Notes: generated from the sequence alone by a model not told the origin. Counted from the first letter of the stretch, positions 16,771 to 25,931 are shown. The stretch: DNA of 64,000 nucleotides from CAZBJJ01 sp964492245 (GCA_964492245.1 CAZBJJ010000005.1:14177-78176), one strand, 5' to 3'. Numbers and translations: made by a program.

Positions 16771-19014
16771 TTATAGGCCCAGGCCGTGAAGGTAGGCGTA
16801 CAGGGCCATTTTACCCCGCATTGTCTGCTGGGGCGTAAACTCGCTGTGGGCCCAAGTCCAGCGGGTATTGTAACAGGCCTCGGCGCGCGGCCAGTCCTTA
16901 AGGGGCGGCCAGCCTTTTTCTGCAATCCAAGAGGGACGGGCCATTATCAGCTTGCCCCAGTCGTGCGTGTTCATATAGGGGGTATGTCCTGGGTGTAGGC
17001 CCGGGCGGCCATCCCGCCTGCCAGAGGTGTAGGCGTTTTCTACCGAGCGGTATGTGGCCAGGGGGCTGTAGGCGGTGGTCATCTGAATCATGTTTAAAGG
17101 ATTTCGTCCCATCCCCCAGTCGGCCTCTAATAGAAGGGCACGCAGCAGGTCTTGGCGCAGTATGTTTTCTGATGGCGAAACCAGATGGTGCGCCAGGATG
17201 ATGCGCATTACGTTTTGCCCGGTATGGAAAAAGCCCAAATCGCGATCGCTGGACCGCCGCGAGGGGCGCAGGGCCATATCCATGGCCTGGGCTCGGCCTG
17301 TCTCGATGGCAAGTTTGCGCAGACGGTCTGCAAATTGTTCCCTTTTTGGATGGCGGCTACTGCCTAAATAGCCGGCGGTGGCCCAGATTTGGTCTGCATC
17401 GCGTATCGAAACTTCTGCAATGCCCCGAGAAATATGGGCCTGTTCTTCTATTATTTGTTCATAGGCTTCTTCCCCGGTTAGGTCCCATAAAAAGGCAGCA
17501 GCGGTCATTTTAAAATCCTGTCCGCGCATGCTGTTTAGTCCAAGGTTTTGAATGCGTCCTAGTTCTTCCTGGGGGGCGCGGTTGGCAACATCCCAGGCTT
17601 CCAATGCGGCTTGGGTATATTTTTTGCAAAGCGCATCCCGACCAGCAATCTTCAGACAGCTGGCATACATTGCGGCATTGACAGCATTGGCCCAGGCTGC
17701 GGTGCTGGTGGCATCGGCCTGATAGATAACTCCCTCTTCGTCTGGGTTTGTTGTGCCATGCGAGTAGCCTTCGCCGTCGCGGAGGGAAAGCCAGAAGTCG
17801 ACTTCGTTTTGGGCCTCGTCTAAAAGATCGGGCAGGCCGTTTCCGGTCTCGGCAATGCCGCAGTCGTCGTCGCTGGGGCTGCCTTTCAGCAGATAATAGG
17901 GAAGTAGCATGTCGTATATACTGCTTACATGGCCCAAGTGCCGGTCCCAGTCGAGGGCGTCGCTGTGCCCGCCGCGCGATATCATATTTGGCTCGGCATC
18001 GGGTTTTACATAGGCGGCCCAAAACTTTGGGGGGTCCCATTTGTCGCCCGGGGCAAAGGTTTTCCATTCGGGGTGCCAGGGGTGCATACTGGTGCGTAGG
18101 ATTTTGCAGCCCTTGGGGTCCACCCCGGGGATGTAGCGGGGTTGGCGGGGTTCGGGGACAATATCTTCGCGTATTTCTTCGCCCAGGCGCATGTAATAAT
18201 AGCCGCGCAGGTTGGTGTCGAAGGGGGCCTTCCAGCGTTTTTCATCAATTTCGAAAGGGGCTGTGCAGCCAATGCCTTTAATAGCTATGCGATAACTGCC
18301 GGCTTTTTTCGGCGAGGGGATGTCGGCAATCCAGTTTGTGGAGCCGGTCATATTTCCAAAGCCGGCTTCTTGGCCTGCGCCGGCGCCCCTCTCGAGTTTT
18401 CCGGCTATTTCTGCCCGGCCATCTTCGGCTATAAGCCAAATGGCCCTGCCTTCGAAGCTGGTATAATCGCGCGCTCCGCCACTGCCGCGCCAAAAGCTGA
18501 GGTCGCAAAAAAGTTCTTCCTGCAGTAGCGAAAAGCCGTGGAGGTTTATATGCAGGGCCTCGCTCTGGCTGGTAAAGGAATTAAATTTAATTTCCCAAGC
18601 ACAGTTTTTTTCTAGGCCCATTGTCTCTTTTGCTATCAGTGTATAGCTCTTGTCTTCTTCCAAGGGTTCAGAGAGCTCAATGTAAAGTTCGTGGGCCACC
18701 GGTGTCTGGTATTCATAGTCGTTAAGGGCTTCGTTCCAGGGCAATTGGGCCATACCAGTAATTTTTGTCTTTCTATATATGGCAATTATTGTGGGGGCCT
18801 TCCCAGAACTGGCTGCCCGAAAGGCCCAGGATTCTGGTTTTTCGGCAAGCTCTGTGTCGAGTCTGCCCCAAAATTCTGCCCAGCTGTCGCCGGCTTCGTA
18901 ATTGTTTGTATAGTCGGGGCGAAAATTTTCCGCGTCCTCGGCAAAATAAACGGCCCCCTCCTGTACCCGCAGGCAGAGGGTTTGGGCATCGATGCTACTC
19001 AAAAAGCTGTTCAT
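16771..19014 (-). CDS. Glycoside hydrolase family 9 protein without signal peptide
   Basis: This 747-residue protein has an N-terminal beta-rich part (about 1-290, including an Ig-like cellulase N-terminal domain near 150-260) and a C-terminal (alpha/alpha)6-barrel GH9 catalytic domain (about 335-747). GGHSDALDWDRH at 348-359 corresponds to the GG..DAGD catalytic motif (D352 and D355), PDLLDEA at 395-401 is typical of GH9, and E725 in AHSEF is in the place of the acid residue. GH9 enzymes cleave beta-1,4-glucans or act as exo-glucosaminidases. No signal peptide is seen, so it probably acts inside the cell on imported oligosaccharides (inference). TATACT six bases before the ATG suggests a leaderless mRNA, although an AGGGG also lies close to the start. 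Confidence 0.85.
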   Translation of the reverse strand: MNSFLSSIDAQTLCLRVQEGAVYFAEDAENFRPDYTNNYEAGDSWAEFWGRLDTELAEKPESWAFRAASSGKAPTIIAIYRKTKITGMAQLPWNEALNDYEYQTPVAHELYIELSEPLEEDKSYTLIAKETMGLEKNCAWEIKFNSFTSQSEALHINLHGFSLLQEELFCDLSFWRGSGGARDYTSFEGRAIWLIAEDGRAEIAGKLERGAGAGQEAGFGNMTGSTNWIADIPSPKKAGSYRIAIKGIGCTAPFEIDEKRWKAPFDTNLRGYYYMRLGEEIREDIVPEPRQPRYIPGVDPKGCKILRTSMHPWHPEWKTFAPGDKWDPPKFWAAYVKPDAEPNMISRGGHSDALDWDRHLGHVSSIYDMLLPYYLLKGSPSDDDCGIAETGNGLPDLLDEAQNEVDFWLSLRDGEGYSHGTTNPDEEGVIYQADATSTAAWANAVNAAMYASCLKIAGRDALCKKYTQAALEAWDVANRAPQEELGRIQNLGLNSMRGQDFKMTAAAFLWDLTGEEAYEQIIEEQAHISRGIAEVSIRDADQIWATAGYLGSSRHPKREQFADRLRKLAIETGRAQAMDMALRPSRRSSDRDLGFFHTGQNVMRIILAHHLVSPSENILRQDLLRALLLEADWGMGRNPLNMIQMTTAYSPLATYRSVENAYTSGRRDGRPGLHPGHTPYMNTHDWGKLIMARPSWIAEKGWPPLKDWPRAEACYNTRWTWAHSEFTPQQTMRGKMALYAYLHGLGL

Positions 19015-19188
19015 GCCCCTAGTATAAATAATACACAGGCCCTTGCATACTGATAGCTATAATACAGGAAAAAGCCTGAATTAGGGAAAAATTAGAGATA
19101 TTTGGGCCAGTGACATGCTTTATTCCTAGATTTTATTAAATTGTTTTGATAATCTTTAGATTATCTTCGTATTTAGGAAGTAAAGCGT

Positions 19189-20535
19189 ATGGATAAGAAT
19201 ATTTTTATAGAAGGGCTGGCCAAAAAAGCCTTCGAGGCCTCGCAGGTTAATAGTGAGCTGTATGCTCGCTACGATGTAAAGCGGGGCCTACGAGATATAA
19301 ACGGCAAGGGGGTCCTGGCCGGGCTCACCCAAATTGGGGATGTCCTGGCCCACACCGAAACCCCCGAAGGCACAATGGACGGGCCAGGCAGTTTGCTGTA
19401 CCGGGGAATCGAAATAAACGAGCTGGTAAATGGCTTTCTTAAAGAAAAGCGCAATGGCTTTGAAGAAACCGCCTACCTCCTGCTCTTTGGCAATCTGCCC
19501 AATGCCCAGACCCTGGCCGATTTTCAGGAATTGCTGTACAGCCAGCGCAGCCTTCCCCAGGACTTTATTCACGATTCAATGCTTAAACTGCCCAGCCGCG
19601 ACATAATGAACGGCATGGCGCAGTCTATTCTTTCGCTGTACACCCTCGACGAAAACCCAGAGGCCACCGACATTCCCAATGTGGTAAATCAGTCACTTAA
19701 ATTGATAGCCCTCTTCCCCATTATTACCGCCTATTGCTACCGCGCCTACGCCTATCGTTTCCAGGGAAAGAGCCTTATCCTACATCCACCATCAGAAAAA
19801 TTATCTACCGCGGCCAATTTTTTACGGATGCTGCGCAAGGACAAGGCCTGGACGCCCCTGGAGGAACGCATTTTAGACCTTACCCTCGTCCTCCATGCCG
19901 AACATGGCGGGGGCAATAACTCCTCCTTTACCACCCACGTGGTAAGCTCCAGCCTTACCGACACCTACTCGGCAATAACAGCGGCACTTTCTTCTTTAAA
20001 GGGACCCCGCCATGGAGGGGCGAATATCCGCGTTATTCAGATGTTCGAAGACATCAAGAAAAACGTAAAAAACTGGGCAAGCGACGAGGAGATAGAGGAC
20101 TATATCGACAAAATAATTTCGAAGGAGGCCTTCGACCGCACGGGCCTGGTTTACGGCATTGGCCATGCAGTGTATTCAGTTTCCGACCCGCGGGCCATAA
20201 TTATGAGCCACCACGTCGAGGAGCTGGCCAAGGAAAAGGGCATGGAAGAAGAACTGGACCTCTACCGCCGCGTGGAGCGCATTGCCCCAGCTGTAATTGG
20301 GCACCGCCGGAAAATTTATAAGGGGGTGAGCGCAAATGTGGACTTCTATTCGGGGCTCCTTTACCGCATGTTAAATATTCCCCATGAGCTTTTTACACCC
20401 ATTTTTGCAATATCCAGAATTGTGGGCTGGAGTGCTCACCGTATCGAAGAGCTCGCCAACAATGGCAAGATTATTCGTCCGGCATATATGGGAGTAGCCC
20501 CACATACAAGTTATATTCCAATGGATCAGCGATAA
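19189..20535 (+). CDS. gltA: Citrate synthase
   Basis: This 448-residue cytoplasmic enzyme condenses acetyl-CoA and oxaloacetate to citrate. The catalytic residues are visible: His in LHAEHGGGNNSSF, His in GIGHAVYS and Asp in ANVDFYSG. Length and the extended N terminus resemble the longer citrate/2-methylcitrate synthases of Firmicutes and spirochaetes. AGGAAG lies eight bases before the ATG. The gene stands alone between the divergent GH9 gene and a convergent methyltransferase, and its stop codon is part of a perfect 42-base palindrome that serves as terminator. No other TCA-cycle gene is in the window, so a biosynthetic role (glutamate route) is as likely as a full cycle. 2-Methylcitrate activity cannot be excluded. 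Confidence 0.93.
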   Translation: MDKNIFIEGLAKKAFEASQVNSELYARYDVKRGLRDINGKGVLAGLTQIGDVLAHTETPEGTMDGPGSLLYRGIEINELVNGFLKEKRNGFEETAYLLLFGNLPNAQTLADFQELLYSQRSLPQDFIHDSMLKLPSRDIMNGMAQSILSLYTLDENPEATDIPNVVNQSLKLIALFPIITAYCYRAYAYRFQGKSLILHPPSEKLSTAANFLRMLRKDKAWTPLEERILDLTLVLHAEHGGGNNSSFTTHVVSSSLTDTYSAITAALSSLKGPRHGGANIRVIQMFEDIKKNVKNWASDEEIEDYIDKIISKEAFDRTGLVYGIGHAVYSVSDPRAIIMSHHVEELAKEKGMEEELDLYRRVERIAPAVIGHRRKIYKGVSANVDFYSGLLYRMLNIPHELFTPIFAISRIVGWSAHRIEELANNGKIIRPAYMGVAPHTSYIPMDQR

Positions 20536-20570
20536 AAAAACAGCCCCTTAAGGGGCTGTTTTTTTATCGC
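20529..20570. terminator. Bidirectional terminator, perfect 42-bp palindrome
   Basis: A 21+21 base perfect inverted repeat with a CAGCCCC/GGGGCTG core is flanked by A7 on one side and T7 on the other, so it terminates both the citrate synthase and the convergent methyltransferase transcript. The TAA stops of both genes (20533-20535 and 20566-20564) are symmetrical parts of the palindrome. Confidence 0.95.
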
Positions 20571-21316
20571 CAAGCGGTACAGATTAATCCGAGGTCCGTG
20601 CCCGTGTACTCGGGACTTTTAAAAGAATCCTTAAACTGCACAGTCGAAAAACCGGATGTTAAAAGGTATTGCTCCAATTCGTCTGCCTTTATCGGATACA
20701 GGCTCAACCTATCTTGGAAGACCAATTGCTGAGAAGACGAAAACAAGCTTGATTCATAATCAATGTAACCATCGCTGCGGTGCGTATACAGGCGTTCGAA
20801 TCTGCTTCGCTGGGTTTCAATACTTGGCAGGCGTTCAATTTTTTCGGCCAGAATTCTTTCGTAATTGACAAGCTCAATTATTATGCAGCCATTCTTTTTA
20901 GTAAGCAGGCGCATATCGTTTAAAAAAGCTTGAATTTTTTCCCCGCCTCTCAAGCTGGCCAGGATATTTGACAGGCAAAGGACCATGTCGAAGCTCTCCT
21001 TTGCCAGAATTTTGCCAGCTTCCAACATGCCCATGCGAAAAAAACGGGCGCTGGTACGGGGTTCGGGGTTGCGCCGGCAGGCACTTTGAATAAATGGCAC
21101 ATTGTCGTCGATGCCGGTTACATCAATATTGTGGCGCATCAATTGAATGGCGAAGTTCCCATTGCCACAGCCCATATCCAAAACGCGTGGCAATACGTCT
21201 TGGACATCATTATTTAACTGTGTCGAAAGTAAATTTAAAATAAATTGTATTTTTTCATCGCTCACTGGAAAGAGCTCGTCGTAATATTCCAGTAGCGATT
21301 CATATATGCTGGTCAT
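20564..21316 (-). CDS. Class I SAM-dependent methyltransferase
   Basis: This 250-residue cytoplasmic enzyme shows the SAM-binding motif I (VLDMGCGNGNFAIQL at about residue 44), an acidic residue at the end of the second strand (VTGIDDN), and the fourth-strand motif FDMVLCLSNIL. The substrate cannot be told; the size and beta-rich C-terminal half resemble small-molecule methyltransferases. A ribosome site AAGGGGGG lies nine bases before the ATG. It is convergent with citrate synthase and shares its terminator, and the YchJ-like gene lies further upstream in the same direction with a gap of about 73 bases. Confidence 0.85.
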   Translation of the reverse strand: MTSIYESLLEYYDELFPVSDEKIQFILNLLSTQLNNDVQDVLPRVLDMGCGNGNFAIQLMRHNIDVTGIDDNVPFIQSACRRNPEPRTSARFFRMGMLEAGKILAKESFDMVLCLSNILASLRGGEKIQAFLNDMRLLTKKNGCIIIELVNYERILAEKIERLPSIETQRSRFERLYTHRSDGYIDYESSLFSSSQQLVFQDRLSLYPIKADELEQYLLTSGFSTVQFKDSFKSPEYTGTDLGLICTAWR

Positions 21317-21389
21317 TAAGCATCCCCCCTTTATTCACTATCTTAGACTAAATCCGAGAAAATGTCATGCATAATGGGGGAATGCTATG

Positions 21390-21875
21390 TTATTTCCCAC
21401 AGCAGTGTTTGTATTTGCGCCCGCTGCCACAGGCACAGGGCTCGTTGCGACCCTGTTTTGGATTATCGCGCACAATGGTGGTAGGGGTAATTGAACCATC
21501 ATCATACATCCATTTGCCATCGACTTTCTTAAAGCTTGCATTTTCGCGGTGGTCGTCGCGCAGCCCATTCATGCGTGAAGAGGCAATAAATTCTACGGTG
21601 CCCTCGCTATCGTTTGGCCCCCCCTTGGTGCTGCTTAGGATTTTTAGGCCCAGCCAGGTGGAATCGGCGCTCCAACGGCGGGTCTGTTCCCGGTCTATAT
21701 CTCGTTTTCCATCGCTGATACAGGTATCAATTATGTAGTCGATTGCCTGGGTGGCGTAGGCCGAATAGCGGCTGCGCATAAGGGCCTCGGCTGTCGGTGG
21801 ATTGTTTTTTCCCAATATATAGGGTTCGCAACAGGCATTAAAGGTCTTGCCCGAGCCACAGGGGCAGGTGCTCAT
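21390..21875 (-). CDS. YchJ-like (UPF0225) SEC-C zinc-binding protein
   Basis: This 161-residue protein has two SEC-C zinc motifs: CPCGSGKTFNACC at the N terminus (residues 4-16) and CACGSGRKYKHCC at the very C terminus. Between them is the NTF2-like domain typical of YchJ (TAEALMRSRYSAYATQAIDYI). Its function is not known; SEC-C motifs bind zinc and often mediate contact with nucleic acid or proteins such as SecB. The start at 21875 has AGGAGA upstream and places the first cysteine pair at the expected position. It lies 25 bases after potD and may be transcribed with the pot operon. Confidence 0.9.
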   Translation of the reverse strand: MSTCPCGSGKTFNACCEPYILGKNNPPTAEALMRSRYSAYATQAIDYIIDTCISDGKRDIDREQTRRWSADSTWLGLKILSSTKGGPNDSEGTVEFIASSRMNGLRDDHRENASFKKVDGKWMYDDGSITPTTIVRDNPKQGRNEPCACGSGRKYKHCCGK

Positions 21876-21900
21876 AGTTTTTTCTCCTCTTGTGTTTCTA

Positions 21901-22938
21901 TTATTCCCCAATTCTAATGGCTTGCCAAGCTCTATTGTATCTCTCCAATTCTTCGCCAAGATCCTCTTTTAGCTCGGTGTGAATGAGTTCTTCGGCTTGG
22001 TATAGCGGGGTCTTTTTTAGTAGTTGGCGAGCAGGAATGTTTGCGGTGGCGGGAAAGCCAAAAAAGTCGCAAAATTCAGCGTAATTATCGGGGCGGTGAA
22101 TAAAATCTATAAACTTATGCGCAAGGCCTGGATTTCGGCCGCCTTTTAAAAGAACCATATAGTCGATATAGGCCGGTCCCCCTTCTTCGGGAATAAAAAA
22201 GTCGACATCGGCCCATTGGCCTTCGGCAATTTCTTCGTAAACTACTTCGGCATAGCCTTGAACGACCCAAAATTCGCCGGAGGCAAAGCCCTTGCCAAAG
22301 GCCTCGGCATCGAATTTAGTTAAATTCGGCTTCCAAGATTTTATTACCAGGTCCTTTGCGGCATCAATTTCTGCCGGATTCGTGCTATTTACCGAATAGC
22401 CAAGGCTTACCAGGGCATCGCCCATAACTTCGCGCATGTCGTCGAGCATGGTCATCTTGCCTTTTAGGTCGGGCTGGGAAAAAATACTCCAGTTGCGCGG
22501 ATAATTGGCTACCTTTTTTTTATTTACTGCAATGCCTGCGGCACCAAAATAATAGGGCACAGAATATTCCATGTTGGGATCGAAGCGAGTTTTTTCCAAC
22601 ACGATGGGGTCTATATTGCCCAGATTGGCAAGTTGATGGTGATCCACTTTTTCCAGCATGCCTTCGCGCATCATTATCGATACATAGTCGGCAGAGGGAA
22701 AGGTAATATCGTAGCCCGAACCCCCAGCTTTGAGCTTTGCAAACATCTCTTCGTTGGAGGCAAAGGAGTCGTAGTAGACCTTTACGCCGTATTCTGCCTC
22801 GAATTTTTTAATAACCGAATCTGGAGTGTAGTAGGTCCAATTGTAGACATAGAGTTTTTCTTTTTTCGAGCAAGATGCCAGCGAAAAAACCGAAAGGCCC
22901 AGCAGGCCTGCGAGAATGACAAGGCGTACATTTTTCAT
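21901..22938 (-). CDS. potD: Spermidine/putrescine ABC transporter substrate-binding lipoprotein
   Basis: This 345-residue protein has a lipoprotein signal (FSLASC lipobox, so the mature N terminus is an acylated Cys) and a PotD/PotF-type periplasmic binding fold. YVYNWTYYTPDSVIKKFE is the typical opening, and aromatic and acidic residues that cradle polyamines are present (SSADY-like FPSADYVSIMM, and WVVQGYAEVVYEE). It delivers polyamines to the PotBC permease. AAGGAGG lies nine bases before the ATG at 22938. It is the last gene of potABCD. An open extension upstream overlaps potC and is unlikely to be used. Confidence 0.95.
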   Translation of the reverse strand: MKNVRLVILAGLLGLSVFSLASCSKKEKLYVYNWTYYTPDSVIKKFEAEYGVKVYYDSFASNEEMFAKLKAGGSGYDITFPSADYVSIMMREGMLEKVDHHQLANLGNIDPIVLEKTRFDPNMEYSVPYYFGAAGIAVNKKKVANYPRNWSIFSQPDLKGKMTMLDDMREVMGDALVSLGYSVNSTNPAEIDAAKDLVIKSWKPNLTKFDAEAFGKGFASGEFWVVQGYAEVVYEEIAEGQWADVDFFIPEEGGPAYIDYMVLLKGGRNPGLAHKFIDFIHRPDNYAEFCDFFGFPATANIPARQLLKKTPLYQAEELIHTELKEDLGEELERYNRAWQAIRIGE

Positions 22939-22978
22939 AGTAGATAGCCTCCTTAAGTATAAAATCCCCATACAGGGC

Positions 22979-23845
22979 TTATTTTGCAGCAATGTATTTG
23001 AGAAAATTTCTGAGCGAATAGGTAAGCAGGACCGTCCCCAAAATAAGCACCACCGAAAGGGCATTTATTACCGGTGATACGCCAAAGCGTATGGCCGAAT
23101 ACACGTATAGGGGCAGGGTGGTAGAGCCGGGTCCAGAGACAAAAAAAGTGATGACAAAGTCTTCTAAAGAAAGGGTTACCGCTGTTAAAAAGCCAGAGAC
23201 GATGCCGGGCATACAGAGGGGTACAATGACCTTTAACAGGGTCTGCCCCTCGTTTGCCCCTAGGTCGTGCGCGGCCTCGATAATTGAATAATCGAACTCA
23301 TCTAGGCGGGCCATGACCATTAAAAACACAAAGGGCAAATTAAAGCTGGTGTGGGCAATAAAAATAGTTACCAGTCCCAGACGCAGGCCAATGCCGGCAA
23401 AGAAGACCAAAAGCGAAATGCCAATAATAATCTCGGGAAGAATCATGGGTAAAAAGGTCAGGGCCCGGACATAATTTTTAAAGCGAAAGCGATACCAGCT
23501 TACTCCCACGGCAGCGAGGCTGCCTAAAACAGTGGCGGTGGCCGCCGAAGAAAAGGCTATAATGGCCGAGTTGGCAAAGGCGCGCCAGAGTGGGCCCGAG
23601 TCGAAAAAAAGTTTGCCGTACCATTTAAAGGAAAAGCCGGTCCAGTTCATTCCCTTCGAACTGTTAAACGAATAAAGCACTAAGACGAAGAGGGGCATAA
23701 AAAGAAATACCATGGATGCAATAAACATGGTCTGGGAAAACGAAAATATAGGTCTGCTGGCCCTGCGCCAGGCCCTTTTAGCGTGGCGGGCAGCCTCGGT
23801 TTTGGGCTTTTTGCGGTTGTTGCTCAAGAGGCTTAAAAGGTTCAC
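22979..23845 (-). CDS. potC: Spermidine/putrescine ABC transporter permease PotC
   Basis: This 288-residue inner-membrane permease has six predicted helices after a basic cytoplasmic N-terminal tail of about 35 residues. The EAA loop that docks on the ATPase is visible as IIEAAHDLGANEGQTLLKVIVP. It pairs with PotB to form the polyamine channel. It starts four bases inside the end of potB (ATGA-type overlap), which suggests translational coupling. The Lys/Arg-rich N-terminal tail (NRKKPKTEAARHAKRAWRR) is longer than in E. coli PotC. Confidence 0.95.
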   Translation of the reverse strand: MNLLSLLSNNRKKPKTEAARHAKRAWRRASRPIFSFSQTMFIASMVFLFMPLFVLVLYSFNSSKGMNWTGFSFKWYGKLFFDSGPLWRAFANSAIIAFSSAATATVLGSLAAVGVSWYRFRFKNYVRALTFLPMILPEIIIGISLLVFFAGIGLRLGLVTIFIAHTSFNLPFVFLMVMARLDEFDYSIIEAAHDLGANEGQTLLKVIVPLCMPGIVSGFLTAVTLSLEDFVITFFVSGPGSTTLPLYVYSAIRFGVSPVINALSVVLILGTVLLTYSLRNFLKYIAAK

Positions 23846-24801
23846 TGTATGGCTCCTAATGTGCTGTCGCGGGCCTGCGCGCTGTCGGCTTGGGCCCGCG
23901 CGCTGTCGGCCTGGCTCTGTTCAAGGGCCTTGGAGGATTCCCGCCCCTGAAGCTTGAGCATAAGCAGGACCCCAGCGGTGGTCACCGCGGTAATAACCAT
24001 GGAAATAGAGGAGGCCAAGGGCCAATTCTTTGTCTTGGTAACCTGATCGGCAATAAAGTTTCCGAGCATATAGGAGTCCATGCCGCCAACTAAAAGGGGA
24101 ACAGCATAGGCGCCAAAAATGGGGATAAAGGTAAAAAGAAAGGCGGTAAAAATGCCGCTTTTAATATTGGGCAAAAGCGTTTTGCGCATGGCACAGCTTT
24201 TGCTGGCGCCCAGGTCGCGGGCCGCCTCGAGGAGGGAGAAATCAAACTTATCTATAGTAGAAAACAGGGGCAAAATGGCATAGGGCAGGTACATATAGAC
24301 CAAGACAAGAATAACTGTTCCGGGGCGGTTTAAAAAGGCAATTCCCTCTTTAAGTAGCCCAATGCGAATAAGAATATCATTTAGAAACCCATTTGTACCC
24401 AAAATGGCAATCCAGGCGTAGACGCGAATTAAAAAATTTGTCCAAAAGGGAATGATAACCAAAAGGAGTAAGAGGGTTTGATTTTTACTGCGGGCCATAA
24501 AATAGCCACAGGGCAGGGCCAAGAAGATGGTTATTAGGGTGGCAATGCTGGCGTAGGCCAATGTTTTTAGGGCAATGGCGGCAAAAACGGGGTTTATAAG
24601 GGCTCGGTATGCCTCCAGCGAAAATGTTGGCTGCACGCCCCCATAGAGGTCTCGCTTTAAAAAACTGTAGACAATTATTATAAGCAGCGGGGCGGTAAAA
24701 AAAAGGCTCAGCCAAAGGGCGGTGGGCCCGGCATAAATAGTGCCCAGGCTACTGCCACCTGCAGGCTTTTGGCTATGACTTTGCAATTTTTTTGCAGCCA
24801 T
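23842..24801 (-). CDS. potB: Spermidine/putrescine ABC transporter permease PotB with repeat-bearing C-terminal tail
   Basis: This 319-residue inner-membrane permease has six helices and an EAA loop (LLEAARDLGASKSCAMRKTLLP). The first base of its ATG overlaps the stop of potA. Its C-terminal tail after the last helix is unusual: a 21-bp unit is repeated about 2.3 times, giving QADSARA and QADSAQA heptads followed by RDS, which are absent from ordinary PotB proteins. The tail should lie in the cytoplasm and is probably neutral to transport. Confidence 0.95.
   Translation of the reverse strand: MAAKKLQSHSQKPAGGSSLGTIYAGPTALWLSLFFTAPLLIIIVYSFLKRDLYGGVQPTFSLEAYRALINPVFAAIALKTLAYASIATLITIFLALPCGYFMARSKNQTLLLLLVIIPFWTNFLIRVYAWIAILGTNGFLNDILIRIGLLKEGIAFLNRPGTVILVLVYMYLPYAILPLFSTIDKFDFSLLEAARDLGASKSCAMRKTLLPNIKSGIFTAFLFTFIPIFGAYAVPLLVGGMDSYMLGNFIADQVTKTKNWPLASSISMVITAVTTAGVLLMLKLQGRESSKALEQSQADSARAQADSAQARDSTLGAIQ
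23871..23920. repeat. 21-bp in-frame tandem repeat at the 3' end of potB
   Basis: A unit containing GCGCGCTGTCGGC is present in two nearly identical copies plus a part copy, encoding Q-A-D-S-A-(R/Q)-A heptads in the PotB tail. Confidence 0.8.
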
Positions 24802-25931
24802 TATTCAATTACCTTTACGATATAGCCATCGTCGGCGCTCCACGAAAGAAAAACTTCGTCCTTCCAAAGAATTTTGGGTCCCTCGTCGGAGTAATTGGCA
24901 TGCTGTTTAAACACTTTAAAAAGAAAGCCTTTCGGGCTATTGCCAAAGCGCACATAGAATTTACTTTGGAAGCCAGAATAAATGGGCTCGTCCACAGTAC
25001 CACGGCGTATATTTATATTGCTTTTGCGTGAACGGGGTTCGTCGGTGCTTATAAGAACTTTTTCGGGGCGCACGGTATAGCAAACTTTTTGCCCCCTCTC
25101 GATCGGGTCCACCGTGGTAACAAGGACATCGCCTAACTCGGGAATGTCCAAGCAGGCCATAAGTTCGCCACCCTCTGTTGGCTCGATGCTCTTTACCAGG
25201 CCCTCGAAGAGGTTTGTCTCCCCAATAAATTTAGCAACAAAGGGATCGGCCGGGCTTTCGTATATTTCGTGGGGACTGCCCACCTGCAAAAGCTTGCCCT
25301 GGGACATCACAGCAATGCGGTCCGATACGGACAGGGCCTCTTGCTGGTCGTGGGTCACGTATATAAAGGTAATGCCAATTTGATCGTGTATATGGTCGAG
25401 CTCTATAAGCATGTGCTGGCGCAGTTTGGCATCGAGGGCAGAAAGTGGTTCATCTAATAAAAGGACCCGTGGCTCGTTTATAAGCGCTCGCGCAATTGCA
25501 ACGCGCTGTTTCTGCCCACCAGAGAGCTGGTTTGGCCTTTTGTGCCCGTGCCCTTCCAGTTCCACTAGGCGTATATAGCTGTTTACGCTCTCCCTTATTT
25601 TTTTTTCCGACTCCTTGCGCAGACGCAGAGGAAAGGCAATGTTTTCGAAGACGGTCAGGTGAGGAAAGAGGGCATAGTTTTGAAACACCGTGTTAAGTGG
25701 GCGTTTGTTCGGCGGAATGGGCAGCATGTTGCTTCCATCTAAAAGAACCAGACCGGTATCGGGTTGCTCGAAGCCAGCAATAATCCGTAAAAGTGTGGTT
25801 TTGCCACAGCCGGATGGGCCAAGAAGGGAGAAAAACTCCCCCTTATGAATGTCGAGGTCAATGTCCTTTAGCACCTTATAATCGCCAAAGGTCTTTGAAA
25901 GCCCTCTTATGGATACATCGCTTCCTTTCAA
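24801..25931 (-). CDS. potA: Spermidine/putrescine ABC transporter ATP-binding protein
   Basis: This 376-residue ATPase powers polyamine import. Walker A (GPSGCGKT) is at residues 38-45, followed by the Q-loop in VFQNYALFPHLTV, signature LSGGQKQR, Walker B VLLLDEPLSALD and the H-loop in YVTHDQ. A C-terminal TOBE-type regulatory domain (about 245-376) ends in VKVIE. The start is a TTG at 25931 with an AAGGGG-like site upstream; no ATG in frame is better. It is the first gene of potABCD, with a possible operator-promoter between it and the divergent HD-GYP gene. Confidence 0.95.
   Translation of the reverse strand: MKGSDVSIRGLSKTFGDYKVLKDIDLDIHKGEFFSLLGPSGCGKTTLLRIIAGFEQPDTGLVLLDGSNMLPIPPNKRPLNTVFQNYALFPHLTVFENIAFPLRLRKESEKKIRESVNSYIRLVELEGHGHKRPNQLSGGQKQRVAIARALINEPRVLLLDEPLSALDAKLRQHMLIELDHIHDQIGITFIYVTHDQQEALSVSDRIAVMSQGKLLQVGSPHEIYESPADPFVAKFIGETNLFEGLVKSIEPTEGGELMACLDIPELGDVLVTTVDPIERGQKVCYTVRPEKVLISTDEPRSRKSNINIRRGTVDEPIYSGFQSKFYVRFGNSPKGFLFKVFKQHANYSDEGPKILWKDEVFLSWSADDGYIVKVIE

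Noticed and set aside
17510..18281. Long open frames of 177-185 codons inside the GH9 gene
   Set aside because: Both are shadows in other frames with arginine-rich, non-protein-like composition; the GH9 frame has conserved motifs throughout.
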